DNA of 64,000 bases from Salinisphaera sp. G21_0 (GCF_017744115.1 NZ_JAGHQW010000001.1:124001-188000); one strand, 5' to 3'; shown: positions 47,087 through 55,991, numbered from the stretch's first letter. The notes: generated by a model not told the origin, from the letters alone. A program made the numbers and translations.

Positions 47087-47977
47087 ATGACAAAAATTGC
47101 ATTTATCGGCCTTGGCAATATGGGTGGTCCCATGGCTCAGAACCTGGTGAAAGCCGGGCATGATGTCTGTGGTTTCGATCTGGTTCCTGAGGCGCTTGAT
47201 CAATTGGAACAAGCCGGAGGCTCAAAGGCCGAATCCGTGACTGAGGCTGCACAGGGTGCCAGTGTGGTGATCAGTATGTTACCGGCTGGCAAACAGGTTG
47301 AATCACTTTACCTGGGAGATGATGGACTCTTCAAAACGATGGGTAACCGCTGTCTGGTGATTGATTGCAGCACCATAGAAGCTGAAGTTGCCAGAAAAGT
47401 CGGGCAGCAGGCAAAAGAGCAGGGTATCGACTTTGTTGATGCACCGGTGTCCGGTGGTACCGCCGGAGCTGCTGCTGGAACACTGACGTTTATGGTGGGT
47501 GGCAGTGCCGGGACCGTAGAGCAGGCCAGGCCCTATCTTGAGATAATGGGGCAGACTGTTTTTCATGCTGGCGATACGGGTGCAGGGCAGCTGGCCAAGA
47601 TCTGCAACAATATGCTGCTGGCTATTGTTATGACAGGCACATCGGAAGCTCTTAAACTGGGTATCGATAATGGCCTTGATCCGGCAGTACTTTCAGAAAT
47701 CATGAAGAGCAGTTCAGGTGGGAACTGGGTACTGGAAAAGTACAACCCGGTGCCGGGCGTCATGCCCCAGACTCCGGCCAGTAATGGTTACCAGGGCGGT
47801 TTTATGGTGGCACTGATGGCCAAGGATCTTGGTTTGGCTCTGAATACGGCTGCCAGCAGCCATACCGCAACGCCCATGGCTTCGCTGGCTGACAATCTGT
47901 ATAAAATGCATGCAATTCGCTCCGGCAGTCACCAGGACTTTTCAAGCATTATTCAACTGTATGATTCAGCAGATTAG
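47087..47977 (+). CDS. mmsB: 3-hydroxyisobutyrate dehydrogenase
   Basis: A 296-residue beta-hydroxyacid dehydrogenase. The NAD-binding N-terminus is TKIAFIGLGNMGGPMAQNLV. The substrate motif is VDAPVSGGTAGAAAGTLTFM. The catalytic lysine region is GAGQLAKICNNMLLAIVMTG, and the C-terminal MAKDLGLALNTA is typical. It oxidises 3-hydroxyisobutyrate to methylmalonate semialdehyde in valine degradation. AAGGA lies eight bases before the ATG at 47087, better than the in-frame ATG at 47078, which is inside the Shine-Dalgarno. It is the last gene of the operon. mmsA is not present nearby. Confidence 0.93.
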   Translation: MTKIAFIGLGNMGGPMAQNLVKAGHDVCGFDLVPEALDQLEQAGGSKAESVTEAAQGASVVISMLPAGKQVESLYLGDDGLFKTMGNRCLVIDCSTIEAEVARKVGQQAKEQGIDFVDAPVSGGTAGAAAGTLTFMVGGSAGTVEQARPYLEIMGQTVFHAGDTGAGQLAKICNNMLLAIVMTGTSEALKLGIDNGLDPAVLSEIMKSSSGGNWVLEKYNPVPGVMPQTPASNGYQGGFMVALMAKDLGLALNTAASSHTATPMASLADNLYKMHAIRSGSHQDFSSIIQLYDSAD

Positions 47978-48095
47978 ATGATTATTGGCTGCTATTTCTT
48001 TGAATGCATGATCAATTTTATTATTCAATAGATAGATGCCGATTATCGTTCAGTTTATTTTTCTTCTGTTGATTTGACTCAATGTTTTGCTTAGA

Positions 48096-48118
48096 AACTG
48101 TTCTAATTTTGAACAGTT
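48096..48118. promoter_or_regulatory. Inverted repeat upstream of nupC, possible operator
   Basis: A perfect 8-bp inverted repeat AACTGTTC-N7-GAACAGTT, centred about 130 bp before the nupC ATG. The symmetry and spacing suit a dimeric regulator. The factor is unknown, and it might instead be a weak terminator for mmsB. Confidence 0.4.
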
Positions 48119-48235
48119 GTGTCAGATAATGGTTCTGTTTTTGTAAATCAGGTTATACAATCCACCCGGATTTATCTAAAGTTCTGGCCGGGTAACCGGT
48201 CGGCACCGATCATCCATCTGAGGTAACCTGTTCCC

Positions 48236-49486
48236 ATGCAAATACTTATGAGTCTGGTGGGCATTGCCAGCCTTCTGGCACTTGCCTTTTTACTGTCCGA
48301 TAACCGAAAAGCGATCAACCTGCGAACGGTGGGTGGTGCCTTTGCCATCCAGGCCGGACTGGGAGCCTTGGTTCTTTATGTTCCCCTGGGCCAGGAAATT
48401 CTTGGTGGTGTCTCCAACGCGGTAAGTAATGTGATCAGCTACGCCAATCAGGGTATCGGCTTCCTGTTTGGTGACCTGGGTAACTTCAAGGTCGGCTTTA
48501 TTTTTGCTATCAACGTATTGCCGATTATTATTTTCTTCTCCTCCCTGGTTGCTGTTCTTTACTATCTGGGCGTTATGCAGAAGGTGGTTACCTTCCTGGG
48601 CGGTGCGTTACAGAAAGTACTGGGTACCAGTCGTACAGAGTCACTGTCGGCAACGGCAAATATTTTCGTTGGCCAGACGGAAGCTCCTCTTGTGGTAAGA
48701 CCCTATATTGGTCGCATGACTAATTCTGAGCTGTTTGCCATCATGGTGGGTGGTCTGGCTTCTGTTGCTGGTTCTGTTCTGGCCGGTTATGCAGGCATGG
48801 GTGTTGAGCTTAAGTACCTGATCGCAGCAAGCTTCATGGCGGCACCTGGTGGTCTGTTGATGGCCAAGATGATCAAACCGGAAACCGATACTCCGGATAA
48901 TTCTGAGCTGGTTGATGACGAAGGTGATAATGAAAAGCCTGCCAACGTAATAGACGCAGCCGCTTCTGGTGCCTCTTCCGGTATGAAGCTGGCCGCTAAC
49001 GTTGGTGCCATGCTGCTCGCTTTCATTGCCCTGATTGCCATGATTAACGGTATCATGGGCTGGATTGGTGGCTTCTTTGACTATCCAGACCTGAGCCTTG
49101 AAGTCATTCTGGGCTACCTGTTCAGTCCGCTGGCCTTCCTGATTGGTGTGCCAATGAATGAAATCGTGACAGCGGGCAGTTTCATTGGCCAGAAGCTGGT
49201 GGTGAACGAATTCGTTGCCTACATGGATTTCGTCAATTACCTGAACCCTGAAGCGGCTGCGGCGGCTGGTGTTGAAGTGTTGTCACAGCGTACGCAGATC
49301 ATCATCACCTTTGCACTGTGTGGTTTTGCCAACCTGTCTTCTATTGCCATTCTCCTGGGTGGTCTGGGCGTTATGGCACCGCACCGTCGTCAGGATATTG
49401 CCCGCATGGGTATCAAGGCAGTGGCTGCTGGTACTCTGTCTAATCTTATGAGTGCTACAATCGCCGGTCTGATGTTGTCTTTGTAA
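48236..49486 (+). CDS. nupC: Concentrative nucleoside transporter
   Basis: A 416-residue membrane protein of the CNT family that takes up nucleosides with a cation. It starts with a hydrophobic helix ([20 protein letters not shown]). It has the CNT core [20 protein letters not shown] with [58 protein letters not shown], and the C-terminal [20 protein letters not shown]. The length is near the bacterial norm (400). It stands alone behind a 258-bp intergenic region with a palindrome, and a weak hairpin follows at 49498-49518. Confidence 0.94.
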   Translation: MQILMSLVGIASLLALAFLLSDNRKAINLRTVGGAFAIQAGLGALVLYVPLGQEILGGVSNAVSNVISYANQGIGFLFGDLGNFKVGFIFAINVLPIIIFFSSLVAVLYYLGVMQKVVTFLGGALQKVLGTSRTESLSATANIFVGQTEAPLVVRPYIGRMTNSELFAIMVGGLASVAGSVLAGYAGMGVELKYLIAASFMAAPGGLLMAKMIKPETDTPDNSELVDDEGDNEKPANVIDAAASGASSGMKLAANVGAMLLAFIALIAMINGIMGWIGGFFDYPDLSLEVILGYLFSPLAFLIGVPMNEIVTAGSFIGQKLVVNEFVAYMDFVNYLNPEAAAAAGVEVLSQRTQIIITFALCGFANLSSIAILLGGLGVMAPHRRQDIARMGIKAVAAGTLSNLMSATIAGLMLSL

Positions 49487-49497
49487 TGTTTTTTTCG

Positions 49498-49518
49498 GGC
49501 CACGGTCTGACTGTGGCC
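49498..49518 (+). terminator. Possible terminator of nupC
   Basis: Stem GGCCAC/GTGGCC with a 9-base loop lies 12 bp after the stop. Only a short pyrimidine tract follows, so it is weak. Confidence 0.4.
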
Positions 49519-49665
49519 TGCTTTCCTTCCTGTATTTTCCCTTCATCAGCTGAATCTAACGCTTTTCAGCAAATGGCCGAATGACATAGTGAAATAATTA
49601 TGTCGGAGTATCTGTGTGCATTGCTGGCATGGATATCTTTCTGAACCTGTCGTGAGTGTGCAAGG

Positions 49666-49995
49666 ATGAACCTGACAACAAGGATTTTATGCTCCCGTAA
49701 AGACAAGAAATTTTCACAGCAGGCCCTGGCGGATTTGATTGGTGTATCCAGAAGTGCACTGGCCCAGTGGGAAACCAGTATGAGCAGTCCCAGCCTCGAT
49801 AATCTGCGGAAAATGGCTGAGATTCTTGAGGTGTCTTTCGAGTGGCTGGCCACCGGGCGTGGAAATCAGTACCTGATCAGCTCTGATGAGGTAATCAGTG
49901 ACTCGGAAGTGGATGGGGAGATTATCGGTCAATTACATCGAATGAATCTGATGAAGAAAAGAGCCATTCTGAATGTGATGAGAGCGATGGCATAA
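49666..49995 (+). CDS. XRE-family transcriptional regulator
   Basis: A 109-residue protein with an N-terminal Cro/CI-type helix-turn-helix (residues 5-60): ILCSRKDKKFSQQALADLIG, VSRSALAQWETSMSSPSLDN, LRKMAEILEVSFEWLATGRG. The remaining 45 residues are a short helical tail. This is the single-domain form that often controls a nearby gene or its own promoter. The ATG has AAGG close upstream, and a strong terminator follows. The target is not evident. It is convergent with the HU gene. Confidence 0.88.
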   Translation: MNLTTRILCSRKDKKFSQQALADLIGVSRSALAQWETSMSSPSLDNLRKMAEILEVSFEWLATGRGNQYLISSDEVISDSEVDGEIIGQLHRMNLMKKRAILNVMRAMA

Positions 49996-50016
49996 AGTAG
50001 CGAAAAACGCTCAGAC

Positions 50017-50040
50017 AAAAGCGCCTTACCGGCGCTTTTT
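50017..50040 (+). terminator. Rho-independent terminator after the XRE regulator
   Basis: AAAAGCGCC/GGCGCTTTT stem with loop TTACC and a T-run, 22 bp after the stop codon. The flanking A-run would also allow function on the minus strand for the HU gene. Confidence 0.85.
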
Positions 50041-50079
50041 CGCTTTTTGCAGAACAGTTTCAGTAAATGCAATGAGCCT

Positions 50080-50352
50080 CTATTTGATCATTTCCCGGAA
50101 CTTATTGCCCGGCTTGAACTGAGGCAGTTTGCAGGCGGGGATATGAATTTCTTCACCGGTTTGTGGATTGCGCCCCTTCCTGGCCGCCCGATCTGCTACC
50201 GAAAATGTGCCAAAACCAATAAGTTGAACGATGTCGCCGCTTGCCAGTGTCTCCTGTGTGTTGCTGATAAAGGCATTGACAACCAGCTCGGCCTTGCTTC
50301 GGGACAGGTTAGCTTGTTCAGCGACTTGCTCAACCAGTTCTTTCTTGTTCAT
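50080..50352 (-). CDS. hup: DNA-binding protein HU
   Basis: A 90-residue histone-like protein of exactly the HU length. It has the N-terminal helices NKKELVEQVAEQANLSRSKA, the beta-saddle DIVQLIGFGTFSVADRAARK, the arm GRNPQTGEEIHIPACKLPQF and the end KPGNKFREMIK. It is a nucleoid-associated DNA-bending dimer. Whether it is the alpha or beta type cannot be decided. A cysteine in the arm (PACK) is unusual for the position. It is a single gene, convergent with the XRE regulator. Confidence 0.93.
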   Translation of the reverse strand: MNKKELVEQVAEQANLSRSKAELVVNAFISNTQETLASGDIVQLIGFGTFSVADRAARKGRNPQTGEEIHIPACKLPQFKPGNKFREMIK

Positions 50353-50617
50353 ATCCAGTCTCAGGGAATTACCAGTTATGTGGAAAGAAAATACCAGAAG
50401 ATGGGTGATCCGCCTCTGGCTTCGCTTGGCTCAGGGAAAAACCTGGGCAGGTGGTGAAACACAATCAGCCTGACGTGTATCTCTTGCTGGAAAAACAGAT
50501 GATGGGAGAAAAACCTTGCTACAACAATATAGAAGTTTTTAGGCGCTTTATCCGGTTTCGTGACTGGATTATTTTGAGGTGGCTGCCAGGATGGGGGCTG
50601 GCAGCTATTGTGTGGGC

Positions 50618-51478
50618 TTATTTCCCCAGTTCGCGTTCAAGTGGGATCATGTGATGTTTTGGCTGCAGTACCAGAATATCGGTTTTGACCTCGGAGATCA
50701 GCTGTTCGGCGGTATTGCCAATAGCCAGGGCGCTGATACCGGTTCTTGCGTGAGTGCCAAGAATCAGCAGTTTGGCATCAATGTCTTGCAGCAGCGCGGG
50801 GATCATGGTTTCGGTTGGACCGGGTTCAATATGGAAATAGTCTTCATTGAGATTGAACTCCCGGGCATATTCCTGACAATGCTTTTCGTAATAGTCCTTG
50901 TCAGTCCGTCCATCACCGTGATCCTGAATCGCCAGCATCGTTGTCGGGTACGCGGTGGCCAGATGCAGCTCTGATGAGAACTCACTGGCGATGTCCGTCG
51001 CGTATTGCAGGATCGCCTGGTTAAGAATGCTGTGATAATGGTCTCTCGGGTCGGCATTAATGGCCGCGAGGATTTTGCCTTTGGTCCAGTTGCTATTATC
51101 CTGAACCAGCAGGACAGGAACCCGGCAGCGACGGAGGAGGCTCCAGTCTTCAGGCGTAGAAAAGGCTTTCTTAAGTGCGGTGATTAGCTTGGCATCTTTG
51201 ACTATCAGGTGGCAGCGTTCCATCTGACGCACATGGATAATGGTTTCAATAACAGAGCCATTCCACGTTTCATGCAGATAAACCTCCTGACCTTCAGCCA
51301 TCAGTGGCTTAGCCAGTGCTTCCAGGCGAACCATTGATTCACCATCGGCCCTGGGGTTTGGCGCAAGAATATGCAGGGCAGCGCCGGTTATCCGGCAGAT
51401 CTGACTGGCCCGTTCAAGGGCAAGCTGCTGGTCCTTTCTGGTATCAACAACGGCCAGAACCTTGGTAATTCCACGCAT
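50618..51478 (-). CDS. uspE: Tandem universal stress protein (UspE type)
   Basis: A 286-residue protein with two Usp domains, as in E. coli UspE. The first (about 1-140) starts TKVLAVVDTRKDQQLALERA. The second carries ILAAINADPRDHYHSILNQA and the ligand-loop remnant LILGTHARTGISALAIGNTA with EQLI. Usp proteins support survival under starvation and low oxygen. The ATG at 51478 with GAGAGGAAAAACC upstream is preferred over an in-frame ATG at 51562. An FNR/Anr-like box lies about 75 bp upstream, and the gene is divergent from ompW. Confidence 0.9.
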   Translation of the reverse strand: MRGITKVLAVVDTRKDQQLALERASQICRITGAALHILAPNPRADGESMVRLEALAKPLMAEGQEVYLHETWNGSVIETIIHVRQMERCHLIVKDAKLITALKKAFSTPEDWSLLRRCRVPVLLVQDNSNWTKGKILAAINADPRDHYHSILNQAILQYATDIASEFSSELHLATAYPTTMLAIQDHGDGRTDKDYYEKHCQEYAREFNLNEDYFHIEPGPTETMIPALLQDIDAKLLILGTHARTGISALAIGNTAEQLISEVKTDILVLQPKHHMIPLERELGK

Positions 51479-51548
51479 GGTTTTTCCTCTCTTGCTGAAT
51501 ATTCTGTTTGTTATAGTTCCATCATGCATGAGCATAACTGATGTTTTT

Positions 51549-51562
51549 ATGATCTGGGTCAA
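51549..51562 (-). promoter_or_regulatory. FNR/Anr-like box upstream of the Usp gene
   Basis: Minus strand TTGACCCAGATCAT against consensus TTGAT-N4-ATCAA (two mismatches), about 75 bp before the Usp ATG. A related box lies in front of ompW. Confidence 0.45.
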
Positions 51563-51658
51563 TAAAATGCTGTGCTGTTAGGAGTATGTGGATGTTATTC
51601 CATGAAAATCTGCATTAATAAAAGAGATTTTTCGACATTAATTGGTTCTTTTGGGGAT

Positions 51659-51672
51659 TTGATCTGTGTCAA
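51659..51672 (+). promoter_or_regulatory. FNR/Anr-like box upstream of ompW
   Basis: TTGATCTGTGTCAA differs from TTGAT-N4-ATCAA by one base and is centred about 83 bp before the ompW ATG. E. coli ompW is FNR-controlled. Confidence 0.55.
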
Positions 51673-51748
51673 TAAATTTATTGGTTGATGTTTATACACT
51701 TACCATCAACTTACATTTCCCGTGAATCAATAACAAAAAGGACAAGGA

Positions 51749-52426
51749 ATGAAGATCAAATCCCTTTCTCTTGCAATAATCAGCGCAGCTGTATTGCTGT
51801 CAGGTGCTGCCCAGGGCTATGAAGCAGGCGACATTATTGTTCGTGGTGGTCTGGCCAGTGTGAACCCTGATGTGGATAGCGGTAACCTCAATGTAAATGG
51901 CTTCCCGCTATCTCAAAATGCGAAAGTTGATGTCAATAATGAGACTCAGCTCGGTCTATCACTGACCTACATGGTCCGGGATAACATTGGGGTTGAGTTG
52001 CTTGCTGCTACTCCTATCTCCCACAAGCTTCAGGGCAAAGGTGATCTTTCCTTTTTGAGTGATTTCGCTGAAGTAAAGCACTTACCACCTACTTTGAGTG
52101 TTCAGTATTATCCAATGGGCAATGCTTCAGCTTTCCAGCCTTATTTTGGCGCTGGCTTGAATTACACTATCTTTTTCAGTGAACAGTTTGTTGGTGCTGG
52201 TTCGGATGCAGGTTTTCGAAATCTGAAACTGGATGACTCCCTTGGTCTGGCGGCTCAGATCGGTTTTGATTACCTGGTTGCTGATAACTGGAGTGTGAAT
52301 GCTGCCGTCTGGTATATGGATATAGATACAACGGGTACTTTCAAAGATGGCTCAAATAACGATTACAAAATTGATGTATCTCTGGATCCCTGGGTATATA
52401 TGGCCGGTGTAGCTTACCTTTTTTAA
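51749..52426 (+). CDS. ompW: Outer membrane protein OmpW
   Basis: A 225-residue 8-stranded beta-barrel. The Sec signal peptide is residues 1-23 (hydrophobic LSLAIISAAVLLSGA, cleavage after AAQG). The OmpW features are AGDIIVRGGLASVNPD, the ELLAATPISHKL region, LPPTLSVQYYP, QPYFGAGLNYTIFF, DYLVADNWSVNAAVWYMDID, and the C-terminal phenylalanine of WVYMAGVAYLF needed for barrel assembly. It probably forms a narrow hydrophobic channel. AAGGACAAGG precedes the ATG. A good terminator follows, and an FNR/Anr-like box lies upstream. Confidence 0.93.
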   Translation: MKIKSLSLAIISAAVLLSGAAQGYEAGDIIVRGGLASVNPDVDSGNLNVNGFPLSQNAKVDVNNETQLGLSLTYMVRDNIGVELLAATPISHKLQGKGDLSFLSDFAEVKHLPPTLSVQYYPMGNASAFQPYFGAGLNYTIFFSEQFVGAGSDAGFRNLKLDDSLGLAAQIGFDYLVADNWSVNAAVWYMDIDTTGTFKDGSNNDYKIDVSLDPWVYMAGVAYLF

Positions 52427-52457
52427 AATCCCCTGACTATTAAGTTGAATATATAAC

Positions 52458-52486
52458 CGCTGTCAGTTGCCTGGCAGCGTTTTTTC
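52458..52486 (+). terminator. Rho-independent terminator of ompW
   Basis: Stem CGCTGTCAG/CTGGCAGCG (one G-T pair), loop TTGC, then TTTTTT, 30 bp after the stop. Confidence 0.85.
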
Positions 52487-52698
52487 TTACTGCTGAATTA
52501 AGTCTGACGTTAACACAGGGTATGAAAACTTTGTCTCCAAAATTGACCTGAATGAGAACTCTGCGAAGCTCAGCCGGCTGGGTAAAATTGATGCAGGCTC
52601 GCGGCTCTATTCTTTCTAAACATTCCCGGTAAATTTCTTTCGTTCTACACCACAAAGTTTCAAAATAACCTTACTGATAACTTATACGGTGAGTGTAA

Positions 52699-52881
52699 AT
52701 GACAATTTCTAATAAAGAATTCTATGAACTGATTGGTGCTCCACTCAAAAATTACCGTTGGTCATGGGGAGCTGTACGTCCTGATAATTCTATCATGCTG
52801 ACCTGCTCGAACGAAGAACGTCGGACTGTCAACGGTAAGACATATACCCTGACCATTTGGTCGGGTAATAGGTTGAATTGA
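52699..52881 (+). pseudogene. Truncated fragment with RWSWGAVRPD motif
   Basis: A 60-residue frame beginning MTISNKEFYELIGAPLKNYR and continuing with RWSWGAVRPDNSIML, then GKTYTLTIWSGNRLN. This N-terminal pattern belongs, to my recollection, to longer uncharacterised proteobacterial proteins, so this is probably a 5' remnant cut off by the adjacent transposase scrap. The frame has its own ATG behind GTGAG. The function of the full-length family is unknown to me. Confidence 0.45.
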
Positions 52882-52929
52882 CCCCCTCTCAGGAATCAGT
52901 CCGATTTTGATAAAGAGTAAATCAAAAAT

Positions 52930-53103
52930 ATTCAGGAAGCTCGCTGCGTTCGTCGAGCTTTTCTCTGTGGTAAAGATTCGTTATCCGACAAACACTACGA
53001 ACACCGTCGCCAATGGGTGGAAGACCGAATTCAGCAGCTATCGTCCATCTTTGCATTGGAAGTTTGTGCTTATGTGGTCATATCCAATCATTACCACATT
53101 TGA
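52930..53103 (+). pseudogene. Remnant of a REP-associated/IS200-like tyrosine transposase (Y1, HUH)
   Basis: A start-less frame of 57 codons reads [20 protein letters not shown], then [20 protein letters not shown], then [12 protein letters not shown] and stop. [17 protein letters not shown] and the metal-binding HYH (HUH motif) are typical of the TnpA-REP group (formerly DUF1568). Everything after the HUH motif, including the catalytic tyrosine, is missing. It lies 260 bp before a nested palindromic element. Such transposases mobilise palindromes of that kind. Confidence 0.7.
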
Positions 53104-53365
53104 GTTTGGCAGACTCACTATCTTTTACTTAACTAAGTACGCTGGAATTTGTTGTATTTGAGTGTCACAGAGTGATGTAATGGTTCTTTGGAGTTCATAT
53201 CCCCCGATAAATTCCCTTTTGAATAACGCTTTAAAAAAGCATCAGAACACTCCCGCGTAACTTTTAAAAAGTTCAAGTTAAACAAATTCCAGTTTGATTG
53301 GCATGGAGCTGGTTTGAATCCTTCCGGATTGCTGATCTAATGGGATCTATCACACGCTGGAGCCT
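53104..53365. other. Non-coding stretch between transposase scrap and palindromic element
   Basis: 262 bp, A/T-rich, no gene recognised. It may hold decayed transposon sequence. Confidence 0.3.
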
Positions 53366-53535
53366 CCTAGGAGGCTGACCGAGAATAGACTGCCCTACTG
53401 CGGTGGCAGCAAATTGGTCTAAAAAGTCGGAAATTTTTAGCAAATAGAACTACTATTCACTAAAAATTTCCGACTTTTTATCCTCAATTTTCTGCCATCC
53501 TCGCTACGGGCGCTATTCTCGGTCAGCCTCCTAGG
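53366..53535. repeat. Complete nested palindromic MITE-like element
   Basis: A 170-bp element. The outer 23-bp perfect terminal inverted repeats start CCTAGGAGGCTGACCGAGAA (53366-53388 and 53513-53535). Inside is a perfect 20-bp inverted repeat AAAAAGTCGGAAATTTTTAG (53421-53440 and 53460-53479). It has no coding capacity. Related pieces occur at 11497, 55601, 55992, 56042 and 63480. Confidence 0.85.
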
Positions 53536-53709
53536 TATAAGTCTTGTATTGGTTGATACCTTCATTCCAGGTTGCCCTTCCGTGGCGAAAGCCGCCTCGA
53601 TAAACCCTGAGGCTATTGGAAGATTGTACGACAAATATTCATCATAGCCCACGCTTACTGGCCAGAGCCCTGATGGACCTTTCTCTGGATTTGGCACTGT
53701 ACTCACCAT
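53536..53709 (-). pseudogene. Possible transposase C-terminal remnant
   Basis: On the minus strand the frame contains GYDEYLSYNLPIASGFIEAA, which recalls the YPIASGVIEGACRH region of ISKra4-like transposases. The sequence then departs from the family and runs into the palindromic element. Low certainty. Confidence 0.35.
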
Positions 53710-53890
53710 AGCAGAGGTCGAGCAATGTGTTCAGGTACTCCGTAGAGTAGTAAGCTAACTGCTGGATTGCGTGGCAGGAAAGTTGGCAGCTTCAGTCAGA
53801 GCCAGACATACTTTCACCGGTGTAGTCTTTGACTGGAGCAGAGTTGGCAACAATAAAACAGCGTGATGGCTGTATTGATCTCTTTCTCAC

Positions 53891-54598
53891 TTAACCCTTA
53901 ATGATATTATCACCTACAAAGTCGATAATTTTTCTGCTCTCTTCCATTATTTTATTTTGTGCATCTTGCAACACTTTTTTAAGTTCCTGAGGTTTTGTGT
54001 TTTCTGATTCAATCTGCTGACTTGTTTCACTGATTGTTTTTTCAAGTGGTGCTATTTTGCTATCGATATGATCGAAAATCTTATCTGCTTTTTCACGCAG
54101 CGAGCCACTACCAAATTTGTCACTTTTATTCTTCAGTTCATCAGCCAGGTTATCAAGAAGGTTTTCATATTTCATAACTTCCTGATTAATAGGTCTGCCT
54201 GCCTCTGCAAATAGTTCTTCTATCATATTATTTCTTTCAGTCAGTCTTTCGTTAAGCATTGTTGTCAATTTATCAAGAGACTGATTTAACGAATGAATCA
54301 GTTCGTAGTTTTTTCCTGCGTCAGGATCGAGTTCAAACTTATTCAGTGCATCCTGAATGGTTTGTATCCCGATTTTATTGCCTATAAGGAGACTGCTCAC
54401 CTGATCCACAGAAAGAGCGGTAATCTCAAAATCCTGTATTGACTTATTACCAGGTCCCTCTCCTTTTGCCTCCGGAAGCTGATTAGGAACATCCGCCTTC
54501 GTGACCGAGACTCCTTTAAAGTCCCCCTTAATATCAGCAACGGGAGCCTGAGTCGTTAAATTATTAACAGCTACAGCATTAGAATTATTAACATTCAT
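53891..54598 (-). CDS. Coiled-coil protein, putative secreted effector
   Basis: A 235-residue protein. The first 50 residues are Asn/Val/Ser-rich and disordered-looking (MNVNNSNAVAVNNLTTQAPV), a composition often seen in type III export signals. Residues 60-130 and 140-225 are long charged helices likely to form coiled coils (YELIHSLNQSLDKLTTMLNE, KTISETSQQIESENTKPQEL, KKVLQDAQNKIMEESRKI). No catalytic motif, signal peptide or membrane segment. The ATG at 54598 follows AGAGAGCAGATATCG. An in-frame ATG at 54670 is less likely. A/T-rich codon use. The same strand as the broken LDL-receptor-domain gene upstream. Family not recognised. Confidence 0.6.
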   Translation of the reverse strand: MNVNNSNAVAVNNLTTQAPVADIKGDFKGVSVTKADVPNQLPEAKGEGPGNKSIQDFEITALSVDQVSSLLIGNKIGIQTIQDALNKFELDPDAGKNYELIHSLNQSLDKLTTMLNERLTERNNMIEELFAEAGRPINQEVMKYENLLDNLADELKNKSDKFGSGSLREKADKIFDHIDSKIAPLEKTISETSQQIESENTKPQELKKVLQDAQNKIMEESRKIIDFVGDNIIKG

Positions 54599-54842
54599 CG
54601 ATATCTGCTCTCTCTGCGAACGATTAATGAATAACTCTTCAGAGTTTAGATCATTGAATAACCACAACATTAACGAGACTTGCAGCCCTCACAAAATGGG
54701 CTTACGCAATGAGACAGTAATGTGCTACCTCGATAAACCGCTGACTAATGACAGAATTTTGACAAGAACATTTCCTGCCGTTGTCTGATTGTTGTCATTT
54801 CAATAGGAAAAGGGTGCAAGGTTAGCTCCTGAACCTCTGGGG

Positions 54843-55268
54843 TTACCCCTTAGCCACAGGAATGGTGGGTGAAGGCATGGTTGCTTGTGCAAGCGTTGTG
54901 TTGGGTCCCGTCGTTGTTGTTGGTACAAGGGGTGTGGTTTGTGTAGAGTTTCTTACAGGGTTGCATAACTCCGCCCGCTCATCTGAGTTATCGTAACAAT
55001 CTTTTTCTCCATCACATTGCCAATCAGCGGGAATACATATGCCGTCGTCACAGATAAAGCGTCCTAACCTGCTACATGTGTTCTGGGTACAGTTCTCATC
55101 AGAGCCATCTCTACAATTTACATACACATTACATCGCTCATAGTCGAGCTTGCATTTGTCTTTATCTCAGCGGAATTGACCGGACCAACATGCCGCCTGA
55201 GTCGGCTGCAACTGATTATTTATAACCGCCAGTGTAAATAGCAGTGTTTTTTTAAGACCTGGCATCAT
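54843..55268 (-). pseudogene. Secreted LDL-receptor class A domain protein, interrupted by an in-frame TGA
   Basis: The frame runs from a candidate signal peptide MMPGLKKTLLFTLAVINNQL (ending QPTQA) to a TGA at about 55167, and continues in the same frame afterwards. The part after the stop begins [12 protein letters not shown] and [10 protein letters not shown]. It then has a complete LDLa module: [38 protein letters not shown], with the calcium-binding CDG..DC.D.SDE pattern. A Thr/Pro-rich tail ([16 protein letters not shown]) follows. LDLa modules are otherwise eukaryotic. Either the gene is a recent pseudogene by one nonsense change, or only the 94-residue part (start 55127) is made. The frame also extends upstream to 55571. 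Confidence 0.65.
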
Positions 55269-55600
55269 TGCACCGATATACGGTGAACTCACCATCTGGT
55301 TGAAAGCAAAACCCGCTGCAGCGCGCCCCAGTCTCTTTCCGACCTGCAAGGCACAATCGGCCAGCGGTCTTATTCCATGGGCAGCAATCGGTTTGGGCTT
55401 CGGCTTTTGCGCCAGGTCATTAGGACACTGGGTGCGTGCCTGGCAAAAAGTTATACCTCCACCCTTGTCAGGCTCCTGTTGGTAGAAAGCCATTGTATGT
55501 GAGCTGGATCTGTATGATGTAATTTGCGTGTAAACACCTTTTGGATAAGTCGATGGTTTCTCCATCCGCATAGGCCTATCACAAAATGTCCTGCTGCTAA

Positions 55601-55616
55601 GAGGCTGTCTGAGAAT
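55601..55616 (+). repeat. Terminal fragment of the palindromic element family
   Basis: GAGGCTGTCTGAGAAT matches the outer repeat of the element at 53366. The rest of the element is absent. Confidence 0.45.
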
Positions 55617-55851
55617 GGTTCAGCTTATTGAGACAGCATCAGACCACCTTCCGTTCAAATGTCAAAGGCTAACCAGCCCAAAGAAAATGATGGCGACGTA
55701 GATAATGTCTAATAGTTAATTGAAAAATTTTTCCTGATTCAACCTGCGCCGTGAATCAGCAAAATCAGGGGGCAGATCTTTAATCTTGCATGCACCAAGA
55801 GAGACCTGACACTCGACTCCCCTAAAGCATGGGAACCAGAGTTTTGCGACA

Positions 55852-55943
55852 CCCTCCTTTGCGGGAATGACGACTGCTTTCACGGGAATGACGACCTCCT
55901 ACTCTTTTCCCGGTTTCACTCCCGTCATTGCCGCGAAGGAGGG
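55852..55943. repeat. Inverted repeat of the CATTCCCGCG type
   Basis: ACCCTCCTTTGCGGGAATGACG-like left arm (55852-55872) and right arm CGTCATTGCCGCGAAGGAGGG (55923-55943) pair with two mismatches. An extra CGGGAATGACGAC copy lies between them. It resembles a common dispersed proteobacterial repeat. Confidence 0.6.
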
Positions 55944-55991
55944 AATCCACACTGACTCACCACCAGAACCCTACTGCACGGTGCCCCCAGT

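Noticed and set aside
53437-53535. Minus-strand frame running through the palindromic element
   Set aside because: This part is the terminal and internal inverted repeat of the element. Only the portion after 53536 looks like a transposase relic.
55167-55169. TGA in the LDLa gene as a selenocysteine codon
   Set aside because: No selenocysteine insertion hairpin was evident after it and the residue is outside the LDLa cysteine pattern. A nonsense change is simpler.
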